A DNA stretch of 64,000 nt from Verrucomicrobiales bacterium (GTDB lineage: Bacteria; Verrucomicrobiota; Verrucomicrobiia; Verrucomicrobiales; DEV007), in NCBI GenBank assembly GCA_029213005.1, contig JARGPI010000033.1, forward strand, positions 1 through 64,000, in the 5' to 3' direction. The notes beneath the pieces were generated by a model. It ran no database searches and was not told the origin of the DNA. It was given only the letters and a program-made list of their open reading frames with translations. The position numbers and the translations under genes were made by a program. Below are positions 18,276-27,209 of the stretch, in pieces (position 1 is the stretch's first letter; each line of letters opens with the position of its first letter).

Positions 18276-19073
18276 ATGTCGTGGCCCGAATTTGCCTTGC
18301 GAAATGTGTTCAAAGTGTTACCGTTTACCGATGAGACCAAGAAATCACAAATGGGTTTCAGCCGAGGCGGCGATCGAACAGACGCGGCGCAGTCGGCGGC
18401 GTTCAGCCGTTCTCGAATCACGGACTGGGCCCGTGCTTCCGGAAGATGCCTTGGAAAAGAAGGATTCTCAGAGTCGCTTAACGGCTTCCAGGTCGGATCT
18501 GAACTAGACGCCATTTTTCGCGAAACTCCGTCTTTCGGCCGATCTCTGGCAAAAAGGCTTCAGGATTTTCATCGCAACGAAACCAAAGGTCCGCTCCAGT
18601 TAATCGGCGGTGGAGGTGAGGCCGTTGTCTTCTTTGATGAAGAAAAACAGGATGTGATCAAGCTACTCAGCCTGGCGGGAAAAGCCAAATTCGGCTGGGA
18701 AGTGGGCGCAGATCTGGAAGGCAATCGCGAAATCATTCCCGGCTCTCTCGCAACTGGACTGATTCGCTACGCCCGTGCCGAGCAAATGTTTCCCAGCGGT
18801 TTGGAAATCGATTCAATCGCCGAAGACGGAAGTTTTTTACTGATGCGACAGCCGTTCATTTTGGGTGAGAATCCATATCGCGAGGAGGTCACGCGCTGGA
18901 TGGAAGATTTGGGCTGGGATAAATATGTCCCTCCGACCGAGAGCCGACTACTCCATGAATTGACCTGGAGAAAAGATGATCTGCTCGCGACCGATGTGCG
19001 TCCCGAGAATGTTATCGTGTCCCGCTACGATGAGGAATTTTACTCGATCGATTTCATCATGGCCTCACTGTAG
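18276..19073 (+). CDS. Small protein-kinase-like protein related to polyvalent-protein kinases
   Basis: 265 residues. The part from residue 105 on matches the kinase-like domain found in phage and plasmid polyvalent proteins: glycine loop LIGGGGEAVVFF (109-120), lysine K129 in VIKLLSL, IRYARAEQMFPSGLE, LLMRQPFI, catalytic-loop equivalent DVRPEN (240-245) and metal-site equivalent SIDF (257-260). The first 100 residues are not recognised and have no matching counterpart in the other frames. The start has AGGAGG four bases ahead of the ATG, a short spacing. It stands alone, not inside a polyvalent protein, with no phage genes nearby. It may be a domesticated or transferred domain; kinase activity is unproven. 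Confidence 0.6.
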   Translation: MSWPEFALRNVFKVLPFTDETKKSQMGFSRGGDRTDAAQSAAFSRSRITDWARASGRCLGKEGFSESLNGFQVGSELDAIFRETPSFGRSLAKRLQDFHRNETKGPLQLIGGGGEAVVFFDEEKQDVIKLLSLAGKAKFGWEVGADLEGNREIIPGSLATGLIRYARAEQMFPSGLEIDSIAEDGSFLLMRQPFILGENPYREEVTRWMEDLGWDKYVPPTESRLLHELTWRKDDLLATDVRPENVIVSRYDEEFYSIDFIMASL

Positions 19074-19078
19074 TTTTT

Positions 19079-20014
19079 CTACTTTAGCTGTGCATCGAAC
19101 CAGGCCAGTGAAGCCGTGAGCATTTCATCAAACCATTTCTGACGTCCGGGAAAAGCGTGGGGAGCGCCGGGGATGACCTTGAGGCCGTTTGGAATCTCCA
19201 GTTCGTCCATTTGTTTCCGGAATTTGCCGGCGTGAGTTGTCTCATTGTCTTTTTCACCGGTGATGAAATAAATCGGAGGATCGTCGGCATCGAGATGGGT
19301 GATAGGGGCGGCTAGTTTCCATTTTTCGGGCGCTTCACTGGGCCGTGCCCCCATAAATTGAAGCCAGATATTGGGTTTATCTCCGGGCGGATCAGCCGGT
19401 GACTTTTCAATATTCTGATGGTGCCTCCGAAAATCGGTTTGTGCACCGAGAGGGACCGCTGCCTGGATCGTGCTGCTTTGATCCGGGTTCCCACCGTCGC
19501 CCTCAAGGGCTTCAACACCTCCGGAGGTGGCAAGAAGCGCTGTGAGGTGGCCTCCGGCCGACAGGCCAATCGCGCCGATCTTGTCGGGATTGATGCCATA
19601 CTTTTCCGCGTTGGCCCGGAGGAAGCGAACCGCAGCTTTGCAGTCGTGAATCTGAGCCGGAAAGGGCGCCTCTCCCGACAACCGATAGGTAATTGTCGCA
19701 GCGACATAACCTTTGGCAGCTAACGCTTTCGCTAAATTTGCATGATTCCTCCGTTCCCCGCGCCACCAGCCTCCGCCGTGAATGCAAACAATGGCGGGAA
19801 GCGTTTCACTACTACCGGCTGATTTGGGGCGGTATAGATCGAGTTCCAGTTTCCGGTCACCATAGTTGGCATAGGTGAGCGCTTCAAAACGCTCCAACTG
19901 GGCTTCAACCTCCGGGGAAATGGTAGTAGGCAGGCCGCCGGAATTAGGAGCCTGACCGAAGGCCCAATGGCCAAGTAAGATTGTCAGGGTTAGGAGCAAA
20001 CTTATTCTTTTCAT
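19079..20014 (-). CDS. Secreted alpha/beta-hydrolase, esterase (BD-FAE type)
   Basis: 311 residues with a signal peptide (1-20, ending HWAFGQ). Oxyanion region VCIHGGGWWRGERRNH, nucleophile elbow GLSAGGH, late aspartate in FITGEKDNETTHAG and histidine in GAPHAFPG. The family contains carboxylesterases and acetyl- or feruloyl-esterases that remove acyl groups from polysaccharides. The start overlaps the stop of the sulfatase before it (ATGA, 20011-20014), so it is the third gene of an operon of PVC dehydrogenase, sulfatase and esterase. Confidence 0.88.
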   Translation of the reverse strand: MKRISLLLTLTILLGHWAFGQAPNSGGLPTTISPEVEAQLERFEALTYANYGDRKLELDLYRPKSAGSSETLPAIVCIHGGGWWRGERRNHANLAKALAAKGYVAATITYRLSGEAPFPAQIHDCKAAVRFLRANAEKYGINPDKIGAIGLSAGGHLTALLATSGGVEALEGDGGNPDQSSTIQAAVPLGAQTDFRRHHQNIEKSPADPPGDKPNIWLQFMGARPSEAPEKWKLAAPITHLDADDPPIYFITGEKDNETTHAGKFRKQMDELEIPNGLKVIPGAPHAFPGRQKWFDEMLTASLAWFDAQLK

Positions 20015-21558
20015 ATCGCATCGCGTGCTGAAGTGGTTCGGATTTTTTCCAAAGTTTTCGACATTGTTTCGATTCGTTCACTTTCGCTGTTCCACAGGTT
20101 GGTCTGTTCCCGGGGATCCTCTTTTAAATGGTACAGTTGTCCTTCTGGCTTGTCCGGTTTCCCGGGCAGCTCCCGGAAGTTTCTCGGTCGGGTAAATCCT
20201 CCGGAGCCCCTTCCTTCCACTAACTTCCAGTGATCCCGGCGCAGCGCGAAGACTCCCGCCAGGGAATGGTGAACCGAAAAGGGCCGGGTTTCTTTCGATT
20301 CATTTTTGAGGATGGGAAGAAAGGAAAAACTGTCCATGCCGGAGGTGCCTCGATCGGTTTTAGATCTTGTGATGTCGGCAACGGTCGCAAACACGTCGGT
20401 TAACTCGACCAGTGCGTCACTGGTTTGGTTGGGTTCGATGACATCAGGCCAGCGAATCAGAAACGGCACCCGGTGTCCGCCCTCATAAATATCGGCTTTG
20501 GTGCCTCTCCAGTCTGCGTTGCTTTGATGGCCGAACTCTTTGACATATTTGGCCCGTGGTGTCAGGGGGATCTTTCCTCCGTCATCGTCAGCGTTGAAAT
20601 CCCACCAATGCCAGAGCCCGCCATTGTCGCTGGTAAAGAGAATTAAGGTGTTGTCGCTGATCCCTGCGGTATCGAGTGCGGTTAAAACTCTACCTACGAC
20701 CTGATCGGTTTCCCATACAAAATCCCCGTAGTCACCGGCCTGACTTTTGCCTTTTGATTCTGCCGATGGCGATACCGGGAGGTGAGGTGAATTTAGCGGG
20801 AGATAGAGAAACAGGGGCGCGGCTGCGCCTTTTTGTTTTTCGATTTCTGTGACCGCCTCATCGCCGAATCGGGAGAGCACCTCGTGGATATCGAAACCGG
20901 GTGATTTGACGCCGGAGACGCCGTTCAGAAAAATGGTTCCTTTGATCTCGTCGTGATACTCAGTAGGGAGCGATTCGACCCGACGGTTTCTGATATAGCA
21001 ATAGGGACTCATGTCGAGCGAGGCTGAGATGCCGAAGTAACTATCAAAACCGACATCAACGGGACCTCCGGTAATGTCCCGCTCAAAGTCGACATTGTCG
21101 CCCGGTCGAAACCTCTGAGGACCCCGCTCTTTTAGCGGAGTCCCGTCTTTGTCATGCCATTGCATTCCGAGATGCCATTTGCCGACACAGGCCGTCCGGT
21201 AGCCTTGATCTTTCAGAAGCCCTGCTAAAGTTAGCTCGTCTTTCCCGATCAACGGAGGACCAAAACCATCGAGCACGCCTTTTGTGAGGGACGTCCGCCA
21301 GCAATACCTACCTGTAAGCAGTGTGTAGCGGGTGGGGGTGCAGACAGAAGAGGGCGTGTGGGCGTCGGTGAACTTGATTCCCCCCGCAGCGAGCCGGTTC
21401 AGGTGAGGTGTCGGTATTTTAGAGTCACTCTGGTAGCATTGTGGATCGCCCCAGCCCATGTCATCAGCCAGAATAATCACGATATTTGGCCGCGTGGGAT
21501 CGTTGCCGATAACAGGGAGTGAAATACTAAAGAGAAAGAGAATAAGCAGGTTTTTCAT
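20011..21558 (-). CDS. Secreted arylsulfatase
   Basis: 515-residue type I sulfatase. Signal peptide 1-19, metal pair ADD at 31-33, formylglycine site C73 in CTPTR (73-77) followed by LLTGRYCWRT, VGKWHLG for the active-site lysine and histidine, and FTSDNGG for the second metal aspartate and asparagine. It fits the large S1 sulfatase group abundant in Planctomycetes and Verrucomicrobia. It overlaps both neighbours by ATGA, which implies tight translational coupling within the three-gene operon. Sulfated polysaccharide as substrate is inference. Confidence 0.93.
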   Translation of the reverse strand: MKNLLILFLFSISLPVIGNDPTRPNIVIILADDMGWGDPQCYQSDSKIPTPHLNRLAAGGIKFTDAHTPSSVCTPTRYTLLTGRYCWRTSLTKGVLDGFGPPLIGKDELTLAGLLKDQGYRTACVGKWHLGMQWHDKDGTPLKERGPQRFRPGDNVDFERDITGGPVDVGFDSYFGISASLDMSPYCYIRNRRVESLPTEYHDEIKGTIFLNGVSGVKSPGFDIHEVLSRFGDEAVTEIEKQKGAAAPLFLYLPLNSPHLPVSPSAESKGKSQAGDYGDFVWETDQVVGRVLTALDTAGISDNTLILFTSDNGGLWHWWDFNADDDGGKIPLTPRAKYVKEFGHQSNADWRGTKADIYEGGHRVPFLIRWPDVIEPNQTSDALVELTDVFATVADITRSKTDRGTSGMDSFSFLPILKNESKETRPFSVHHSLAGVFALRRDHWKLVEGRGSGGFTRPRNFRELPGKPDKPEGQLYHLKEDPREQTNLWNSESERIETMSKTLEKIRTTSARDAI

Positions 21559-24353
21559 GGCTCTTGGCGAACAGGTTGAGTGGTCATGAGGTAGGCAATC
21601 AGATCTTTGACGGATTCGGGATCCATTGCCTTGAGCAGTCCCTCGGGCATCAGTGAGTTCGGGAGCGTTTGTCGGGTTTTGATCTCGCTCTTGTTCAGGG
21701 TGATCTTTTCGGTGGTCGCCTGCACGGTGACAGTCTTCTCACTCTCTTCGGGAACTACCCCGGAAACCACTCGTCCATCGTTCATCGTGAATACCGTGAG
21801 TTGATAGTCAACGGGGACGACATCGTTGGGATTGATCGTGTTTTCCAGAAGGTAGTCGAGACTGTGCCGGTCACTGCCAGTGAGATCCGGTCCGACCAGT
21901 CCGCCTTCGCCATAGAGACGGTGGCAGGCACCGCAGACTTGGCTGAAGATCATCTTACCTTTCACGGGATCAGATGCCGCTATCGATTCCTGGGTCAAAA
22001 TTTGATGCCACTTGGCGATTTCCTGCTTTTTCTCCTCCGGCGTTTCTCTGATTTCGCCCCAAACGCGAGTGAGCTGTTTTTGGAGAGATTCGTCACCGAG
22101 GTTGACGATCTGGCGGGCGTGAAGGGGCGCGATTGCCTGACGGGGAAACTTTCCTTTTTCAATGGCCGTGAGGAGTTCCGCTGCGTACCGGGGGCGCGCC
22201 ACGAGGGTTTCCATCGCGATGTTTCTCGAGAGCGGGTAATGCCGCCAGAAATTCATCACTCTACCGGAAATACCCGGTTCGTCGTAGGCGGCAAGGCCCC
22301 GAATCGCCTCGGTCGAGAGAACTTTATCGGTAGTCCAATTCTTTAGTAGAGGAAATAGCGTTTCATCAGGTTGGCGAAGTAGATTTTTCAGTGCCGCCTT
22401 TCGGGCTCCCGGGTCAGCCTCCTGATTTTTGGCAATGGTGATCAGTTCCTCCCGAGCTCTTCCATCACCAAATAGTAAGGAAAGATCCCGAACGGTCTCC
22501 TTATTTTCGGGACCGGTAATTTTCGCCGCAAAGGTTTCCCAGGCAGTCGGCATGGTAGCCTTGCTCCAACCTTTAAGTCCTGCTGCAACGCCTTTCAGAA
22601 CGGTATTGGCCTTTTCTTTAGTGGCTTTGGTTAGTAGCTGATTGAGAGCCGCAGGATTCGATTCAATATCGGAGGTGATTCTCCGGGCGATCAGTGAGGT
22701 CACTTTCGGGATCTCCGAGCTTAATGCCAGATTGATTGCCAGCTCGGGGTGGTTGGGAACACTTTTTTCAATGCCATACCAAATCATGAGGGGTTGTTGG
22801 CGGTCGTCGGCGTCATCCCCGTTTCGGCAAAGAAGGTCAGCGAGGGCGAAGCGTTCCTTTTCCGGTAGTCTCTGGAGAGCTGCGGCGAGTTCGAGCCGGA
22901 CCAGTCCGGGCGGGGATTGGGTCGCTATCGTTTGAAGCCGGGAAAAGGTCGTCTGGTCATCGGGGGCATATTCACTTAATCTGCGAACCCCGATTGCGAT
23001 TTTAGCCTCGTCGTCTGACGTAAGCAGAGCTTCGATCTCTTCCGGGGTGCTGGTGGAGAGCCAGGCGGGGGCGTCACGGTTTATTTTACCTTTGTCAGGA
23101 CCATCGTAGACGATGCGGTAAATTCGACCGCTGGTTCGGTGGATTCCGTCGTTGTCGTGACACTCCCCGGTGTCGGACCAGTCGTTCATCCACACTTGAC
23201 CGTCGGGGCCGGTGATCAGGTCGAGCCCCCGAAACCAGGGGTCTTTCATCATTAGGAAATCTTCACCGTGGGTGGCGACATATCCGACGCCTTTCCGGTT
23301 CAAAATGTCCCGGTTGATCCGTCTGCCGTGGAGATTACAGGTATAGAGATTTCCGTGATATTCCTCCGGCCAGACGCCTCCCTGATAGATTAAACATCCC
23401 ATGTGGGCGTGACCTCCGCCGAGGCTTGAGGTACTGTTAGTAACGCCGGAGCGAATATCGTTCCATTTCTCGGCTCCGGTATCCCAGTGATAGTGATCGG
23501 CAGTGTGGGGGATCAGTTCATAGACATGCGGGTTGAGGTGGGCCCCGAACATTCTGGTGTAGTAAGCTCCGGGGATGGCGTGCCAGAGGTGGCCGATCAC
23601 GGTGTTAGTATAGAAAAGCTGGCCGTTTTTATCCCAGTCGAGTCCCCAGGGATTGGTTCCACCATGACAGAAAACTTCAAACTGGCGGGTCTCTGGATGA
23701 AAGCACCAGATCGCACAGTTCAACGCCGTGCGTCGGGCAGGCGGCGTGCCCGGAGCTCCGACCAGCGAAGTCCGGGTGATCCCGTGGCGGCCGTAGAGCC
23801 AACCGTCGGGGCCCCATTTCAGTCCGTTTACGATATTATGGCCGATGTGTTCGTCGTCGAATCCATCCAGCATCACGACCGGCTCACTGTCGGGAACCAG
23901 ATCGTTATCGGCATCGGGGATAAACAACAGTTCGGGGGAACAGAGCGCCCAGACTCCACCTTTTCCCGGAATGGCACTGGTGAGTCGCTTCGCTTTGTCC
24001 CAGAAGACGGTTTTGGTATCCGCTTTTCCATCGCTATCTTTATCTTGGAGAACGATGATCCGGTCCTGTAGTTCCAGATCCCAGCGCAGGGGGCGTTCCG
24101 CAAAGGTGTAGCATTCCGAAACCCAGAGACGATCTTTTTGATCAAAAGCGATCGAGATTGGCTGCTGGACGAGTGGCTCGGCAGCAAAGACTTCGAGTCG
24201 GAATCCGTCGGGCAGGGTGGCGGTTTTTGCGGCTTCTTCAGCCGACATCGGCGGGGTATCCTCCTTTTCCGTATTGTAAGGGACCGGAAAATCGTCGGCC
24301 CCGACGGTGGTCGAGAGGATCAGAAGTGCGGCGAAAAGGTAGCGGAAGTTCAT
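21555..24353 (-). CDS. PVC-type dehydrogenase: propeller, HEAT region and cytochrome c
   Basis: 932 residues with a signal peptide (1-19). Residues 45-430 form a beta-propeller of the PVC-type membrane-bound dehydrogenase family (LPDGFRLEVFAAEPLVQQPISIAFDQKDRLWVSE; GPDGQVWMNDWSDTGECHDND). Residues 440-790 are helical HEAT-like repeats. Residues from about 795 are a cytochrome c domain with CGACH (C807, C810, H811) and a likely methionine ligand M902 in NSLMPEG. Such proteins are thought to oxidise sugars or alcohols in the periplasm and pass electrons to the haem; this is not established for most members. It is the first gene of the operon with the sulfatase and the esterase. Confidence 0.9.
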   Translation of the reverse strand: MNFRYLFAALLILSTTVGADDFPVPYNTEKEDTPPMSAEEAAKTATLPDGFRLEVFAAEPLVQQPISIAFDQKDRLWVSECYTFAERPLRWDLELQDRIIVLQDKDSDGKADTKTVFWDKAKRLTSAIPGKGGVWALCSPELLFIPDADNDLVPDSEPVVMLDGFDDEHIGHNIVNGLKWGPDGWLYGRHGITRTSLVGAPGTPPARRTALNCAIWCFHPETRQFEVFCHGGTNPWGLDWDKNGQLFYTNTVIGHLWHAIPGAYYTRMFGAHLNPHVYELIPHTADHYHWDTGAEKWNDIRSGVTNSTSSLGGGHAHMGCLIYQGGVWPEEYHGNLYTCNLHGRRINRDILNRKGVGYVATHGEDFLMMKDPWFRGLDLITGPDGQVWMNDWSDTGECHDNDGIHRTSGRIYRIVYDGPDKGKINRDAPAWLSTSTPEEIEALLTSDDEAKIAIGVRRLSEYAPDDQTTFSRLQTIATQSPPGLVRLELAAALQRLPEKERFALADLLCRNGDDADDRQQPLMIWYGIEKSVPNHPELAINLALSSEIPKVTSLIARRITSDIESNPAALNQLLTKATKEKANTVLKGVAAGLKGWSKATMPTAWETFAAKITGPENKETVRDLSLLFGDGRAREELITIAKNQEADPGARKAALKNLLRQPDETLFPLLKNWTTDKVLSTEAIRGLAAYDEPGISGRVMNFWRHYPLSRNIAMETLVARPRYAAELLTAIEKGKFPRQAIAPLHARQIVNLGDESLQKQLTRVWGEIRETPEEKKQEIAKWHQILTQESIAASDPVKGKMIFSQVCGACHRLYGEGGLVGPDLTGSDRHSLDYLLENTINPNDVVPVDYQLTVFTMNDGRVVSGVVPEESEKTVTVQATTEKITLNKSEIKTRQTLPNSLMPEGLLKAMDPESVKDLIAYLMTTQPVRQEP

Positions 24354-24424
24354 CGCGGCTACCTTAACAGGCTGGCAAATGAATAATCAATCCCGGCAAA
24401 GACGAGATCATGCCAAAGGGGGAC

Positions 24425-24459
24425 TGTACAGGGTACAATCCCGGACTGTACCCAGTACA
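24425..24459. repeat. GTAC palindromic repeat, inverted pair
   Basis: TGTACAGGGTACA (24425-24437) and TGTACCCAGTACA (24447-24459) are 22 bases apart. The second is the complementary form with one swap, so the pair can form a long hairpin. It lies 6 bases past the stop of the sigma-factor gene, where it could act as a terminator before the dehydrogenase operon. Confidence 0.88.
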
Positions 24460-24465
24460 ATCTCT

Positions 24466-25209
24466 CTATCCGGCGCCCATGAGAATCCGAAGTTCGTCGA
24501 CCATCTCACCTCCCATGACGGAATTGAGGCCCTGGCTGGATTCCTCTTCGATGATTTCGCGAAGGCGATGGCGCATCCGGTGGACTTTTACTTTGATGTT
24601 ACTTTCCGATGTCTCCAACTCCTGCGCAGCCTGTTGGTAGGTGCCGTCCCCTGAGTTCCACGAGAGAAACGGACTCAACACATCGTATTCCCGCTCTTTG
24701 CCTTTTTCTTCAAATTCCCGGCGCAACTGGTGAAAGGCTGAGTCGAGAATCATCGCTGCCCAGCGGCGATCAAAGGCCCGCTCGGGGCTGAGTGATTCGT
24801 CCTCCGGTTCGACTTCGTAGCGACCTTCGGCCCATTCCTGATCGATTGAGACCTGCGTGACATTGCCGCCGCGTTTCTGGGCTTTCTGTTTCCGGTAATC
24901 TTTGGCGCGATACTTCGTCAGCGCATCGAGTAGGAAAGTACGCATTTTGCCTTTTTCCTTATCCGCTGATTTGATGTAGTCCTTCTCGACTAGCATAGCG
25001 AGAAAGCCCTGAATCAAATCCTGTGCGTCAGCTTCGCTGGATCCGGTACTTCTCAGAAAGCCATAGAGAGGATACCAGTAGGCTTCGCAAAGATCGCTGA
25101 GTGCATCGAAGGCACGTTCCCCGGCTTCCTCCTGTGCGACATCGACGATCGTCCAGCGGGTTTCAGGAAAGGGGCTCGATTTTTTTTCAGATGGATCTGG
25201 ATCGCTCAT
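24466..25209 (-). CDS. ECF-type RNA polymerase sigma factor
   Basis: 247 residues. Region 2: FDALSDLCEAYWYPLYGFLRSTGSSEADAQDLIQGFLAMLVEKDY; region 4: TYQQAAQELETSESNIKVKVHRMRHRLREIIEEE. The N-terminal ETRWTIV and the long insert between the regions (about residues 95-175) are like ECF sigma factors of Planctomycetes and Verrucomicrobia found beside Ser/Thr kinases. It follows the kinase gene by 40 bases on the same strand, so phosphorylation by that kinase is a reasonable hypothesis. Confidence 0.88.
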   Translation of the reverse strand: MSDPDPSEKKSSPFPETRWTIVDVAQEEAGERAFDALSDLCEAYWYPLYGFLRSTGSSEADAQDLIQGFLAMLVEKDYIKSADKEKGKMRTFLLDALTKYRAKDYRKQKAQKRGGNVTQVSIDQEWAEGRYEVEPEDESLSPERAFDRRWAAMILDSAFHQLRREFEEKGKEREYDVLSPFLSWNSGDGTYQQAAQELETSESNIKVKVHRMRHRLREIIEEESSQGLNSVMGGEMVDELRILMGAG

Positions 25210-25249
25210 GATGTGGTCTATTCGATAAAGTATTCGTTTCCGCTCCCTG

Positions 25250-27082
25250 TCACGGAGTTTTTTCTGACGGGCGGGTCAGATCGCTGGCCATTTTGCCGGT
25301 GGCGTTCTGGTCTACCATTTCCCGGAGGTGTTCTTTTTCCCGCAACCCGGAAGCCATCCGGTTGAATTCGCGGGCAAGTTCCCCGAATTCGTCACTGCGA
25401 TTGGTCTCGATTTGAACATCGAAATCTCCCTCCCGAATCCGGTTAGCGGCCTCGCGCAGTTCGCGAACCGGCTGAACAATCATAAAACGGAACAGAACGA
25501 GTCCGAGGAGCACAAAACCGATTGCGACGAGGGCTACGATGGTGGCAAACAGAAAGGCGCTCCCGTGTCCGACATCGTTTTGATATTTGACGAAGGTCTC
25601 CGGATCAAACGAATTAACGGAGAGCACTAACAATAACAGAGCGAGAATCGGGCAAACCGATGTCGAAACCACCCAGAATAAACCGCGGCTTTCCAGCCAG
25701 AGATTCTTTTTGCCTCCATAATCCGCCGGGCGTTCGTTTCGGGAGAAGTAGTGTTGGTAGAGGAGCCGTTGACAAAGTATATCAGTGACGAGGTAGCCCA
25801 GAAGTATAGAAATCCCGGATTTTATCACTATAGAAACCGGTAGAAGAATTTTAGCACTCGCCGGAACAATGAAATCATCCGGCATTTGAAGGAAGAGTCC
25901 GGGAATGGTTCCAAACCAGCCGATTGCGCAAAGTCCGGCGCCCCACCAGGGGAGGTTAAGTAGGCTCTGCTTGGTTTCCGCTTTGGCGGGGTTCTTGTGA
26001 AGCATGCTGAAGACGATCCAGGCCCAGGCCGCAGGCAGAAGCAGATAGGAAACGATATTACAGCGGGCGATGATCGAATCAAAGATCTCGCGCTGGCCTT
26101 CTTTGGCCTGCTCGAGGAGCCATCCGATATGAGAGCGGTTGAAGTAGATATCAAAGAGGGAGGCAATCCCGGAAACGAGGAACAGGGAGACATAGACAAT
26201 CGCGAGTCGTTTGAGCAGTGATTTCTGGCTCAATTCCGAATTGCCGGTCTTCCCGTCCGGAGTGCTGAAAGCGATCGAATCGAGGACGTCTTTCAATTCG
26301 TCCATCGACTGGAATCTCTCTTCCGGTTTTCGTTTGAGACATTTCCCGATCACTTCATCGAAGCGTTCGTCGAGATCCGGCCTCACGATGGAAACCGGTT
26401 CCCACAAACCGGCGGGAAGTTCCCCGGTCAGCATTTGATAGAGCAGCACGCCGAAGCTGTAGATATCGGACCGTTCATCAGACTGGCCGTTGTTTTCGAT
26501 CTCCGGCGCGTAGTAGCCGGGGGTGCCGAAACCAACCTGAGTGTTGAAGCGGTTGCTCCCCATCACTTTGACCAAACCAAAATCGGTGACTTTCGCTTTA
26601 CCGGTGCGGTCGATCAGGATATTTCCCGGCTTGATGTCGCGGTGAACCATTCCCATCTGGTGGGAATAAGCGAGCGCCTGACAGATCTGCCGGGCGATAA
26701 TGAGCACATTTTCGGCCTTGAGATCGCCATTTTCGAGAAGGGTCTGAATGTCTTCCCCGTCGACAAACTCCATCACGATGTAGTGAATCCCGTCGTCGGT
26801 TTGTCCAAAATCGTGGACTCCTACGATATTGGAATGGAGCAGGCTGGCCATCGCTTTCGCCTCGGCTTCGAATCGTTCGCTGATCGGAAACTCTTCGTCA
26901 TCAATCAGCGAGATGATGTAGGGGGTAAGAATTTTGATGGCGACAAAGCGATCCAGCTGGATGTGACGCGCCTTGTAAACTGCGCCCATACCTCCTTTTG
27001 CGATGAGACCAAGGATCTCATAATTCTTACCAATCTTTTTTTGGAGACTTTCAGATTCAGGTAGTTGGTCGTCGGTGGCCAT
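25250..27082 (-). CDS. Ser/Thr protein kinase with six membrane helices and C-terminal HAMP
   Basis: 610 residues. Kinase domain 20-270: GKGGMGAVYKA-type loop (AKGGMGAVYKARH), K50 in VAIKIL, E74, HRDIKPGN (147-154), DFG (167-169), GTPGYYAPE. Six predicted membrane helices follow (about 292-312, 341-360, 378-398, 411-432, 467-488, 509-533), then a HAMP domain (530-582) with VQPVRELREAANRIREGDF, and the protein ends 28 residues later. A HAMP at the very end with no output domain is unusual. The 6TM-HAMP arrangement, and the tail starting GLREKEHLRE, resemble class III adenylate cyclases cut off where the cyclase should begin. It is the first gene of a two-gene unit with the ECF sigma factor. 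Confidence 0.9.
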   Translation of the reverse strand: MATDDQLPESESLQKKIGKNYEILGLIAKGGMGAVYKARHIQLDRFVAIKILTPYIISLIDDEEFPISERFEAEAKAMASLLHSNIVGVHDFGQTDDGIHYIVMEFVDGEDIQTLLENGDLKAENVLIIARQICQALAYSHQMGMVHRDIKPGNILIDRTGKAKVTDFGLVKVMGSNRFNTQVGFGTPGYYAPEIENNGQSDERSDIYSFGVLLYQMLTGELPAGLWEPVSIVRPDLDERFDEVIGKCLKRKPEERFQSMDELKDVLDSIAFSTPDGKTGNSELSQKSLLKRLAIVYVSLFLVSGIASLFDIYFNRSHIGWLLEQAKEGQREIFDSIIARCNIVSYLLLPAAWAWIVFSMLHKNPAKAETKQSLLNLPWWGAGLCAIGWFGTIPGLFLQMPDDFIVPASAKILLPVSIVIKSGISILLGYLVTDILCQRLLYQHYFSRNERPADYGGKKNLWLESRGLFWVVSTSVCPILALLLLVLSVNSFDPETFVKYQNDVGHGSAFLFATIVALVAIGFVLLGLVLFRFMIVQPVRELREAANRIREGDFDVQIETNRSDEFGELAREFNRMASGLREKEHLREMVDQNATGKMASDLTRPSEKTP

Positions 27083-27209
27083 GAAGTCGTCGGGGAAGGT
27101 AATCCAGATTACGAGGCTGTGTCTTTAAAAATGTCGACGACCAGATTTTCATAAAATTGGGCGAATCCGTTACAGACATCAGAGACGAAATGGAAAAACC
27201 TATCTCGAT

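Noticed and set aside
20139..20151. Further copy of the GTAC repeat inside the second sulfatase
   Set aside because: Only GGTACAG matches; the right half of the palindrome is missing and the codons fit the sulfatase motif LYHL.
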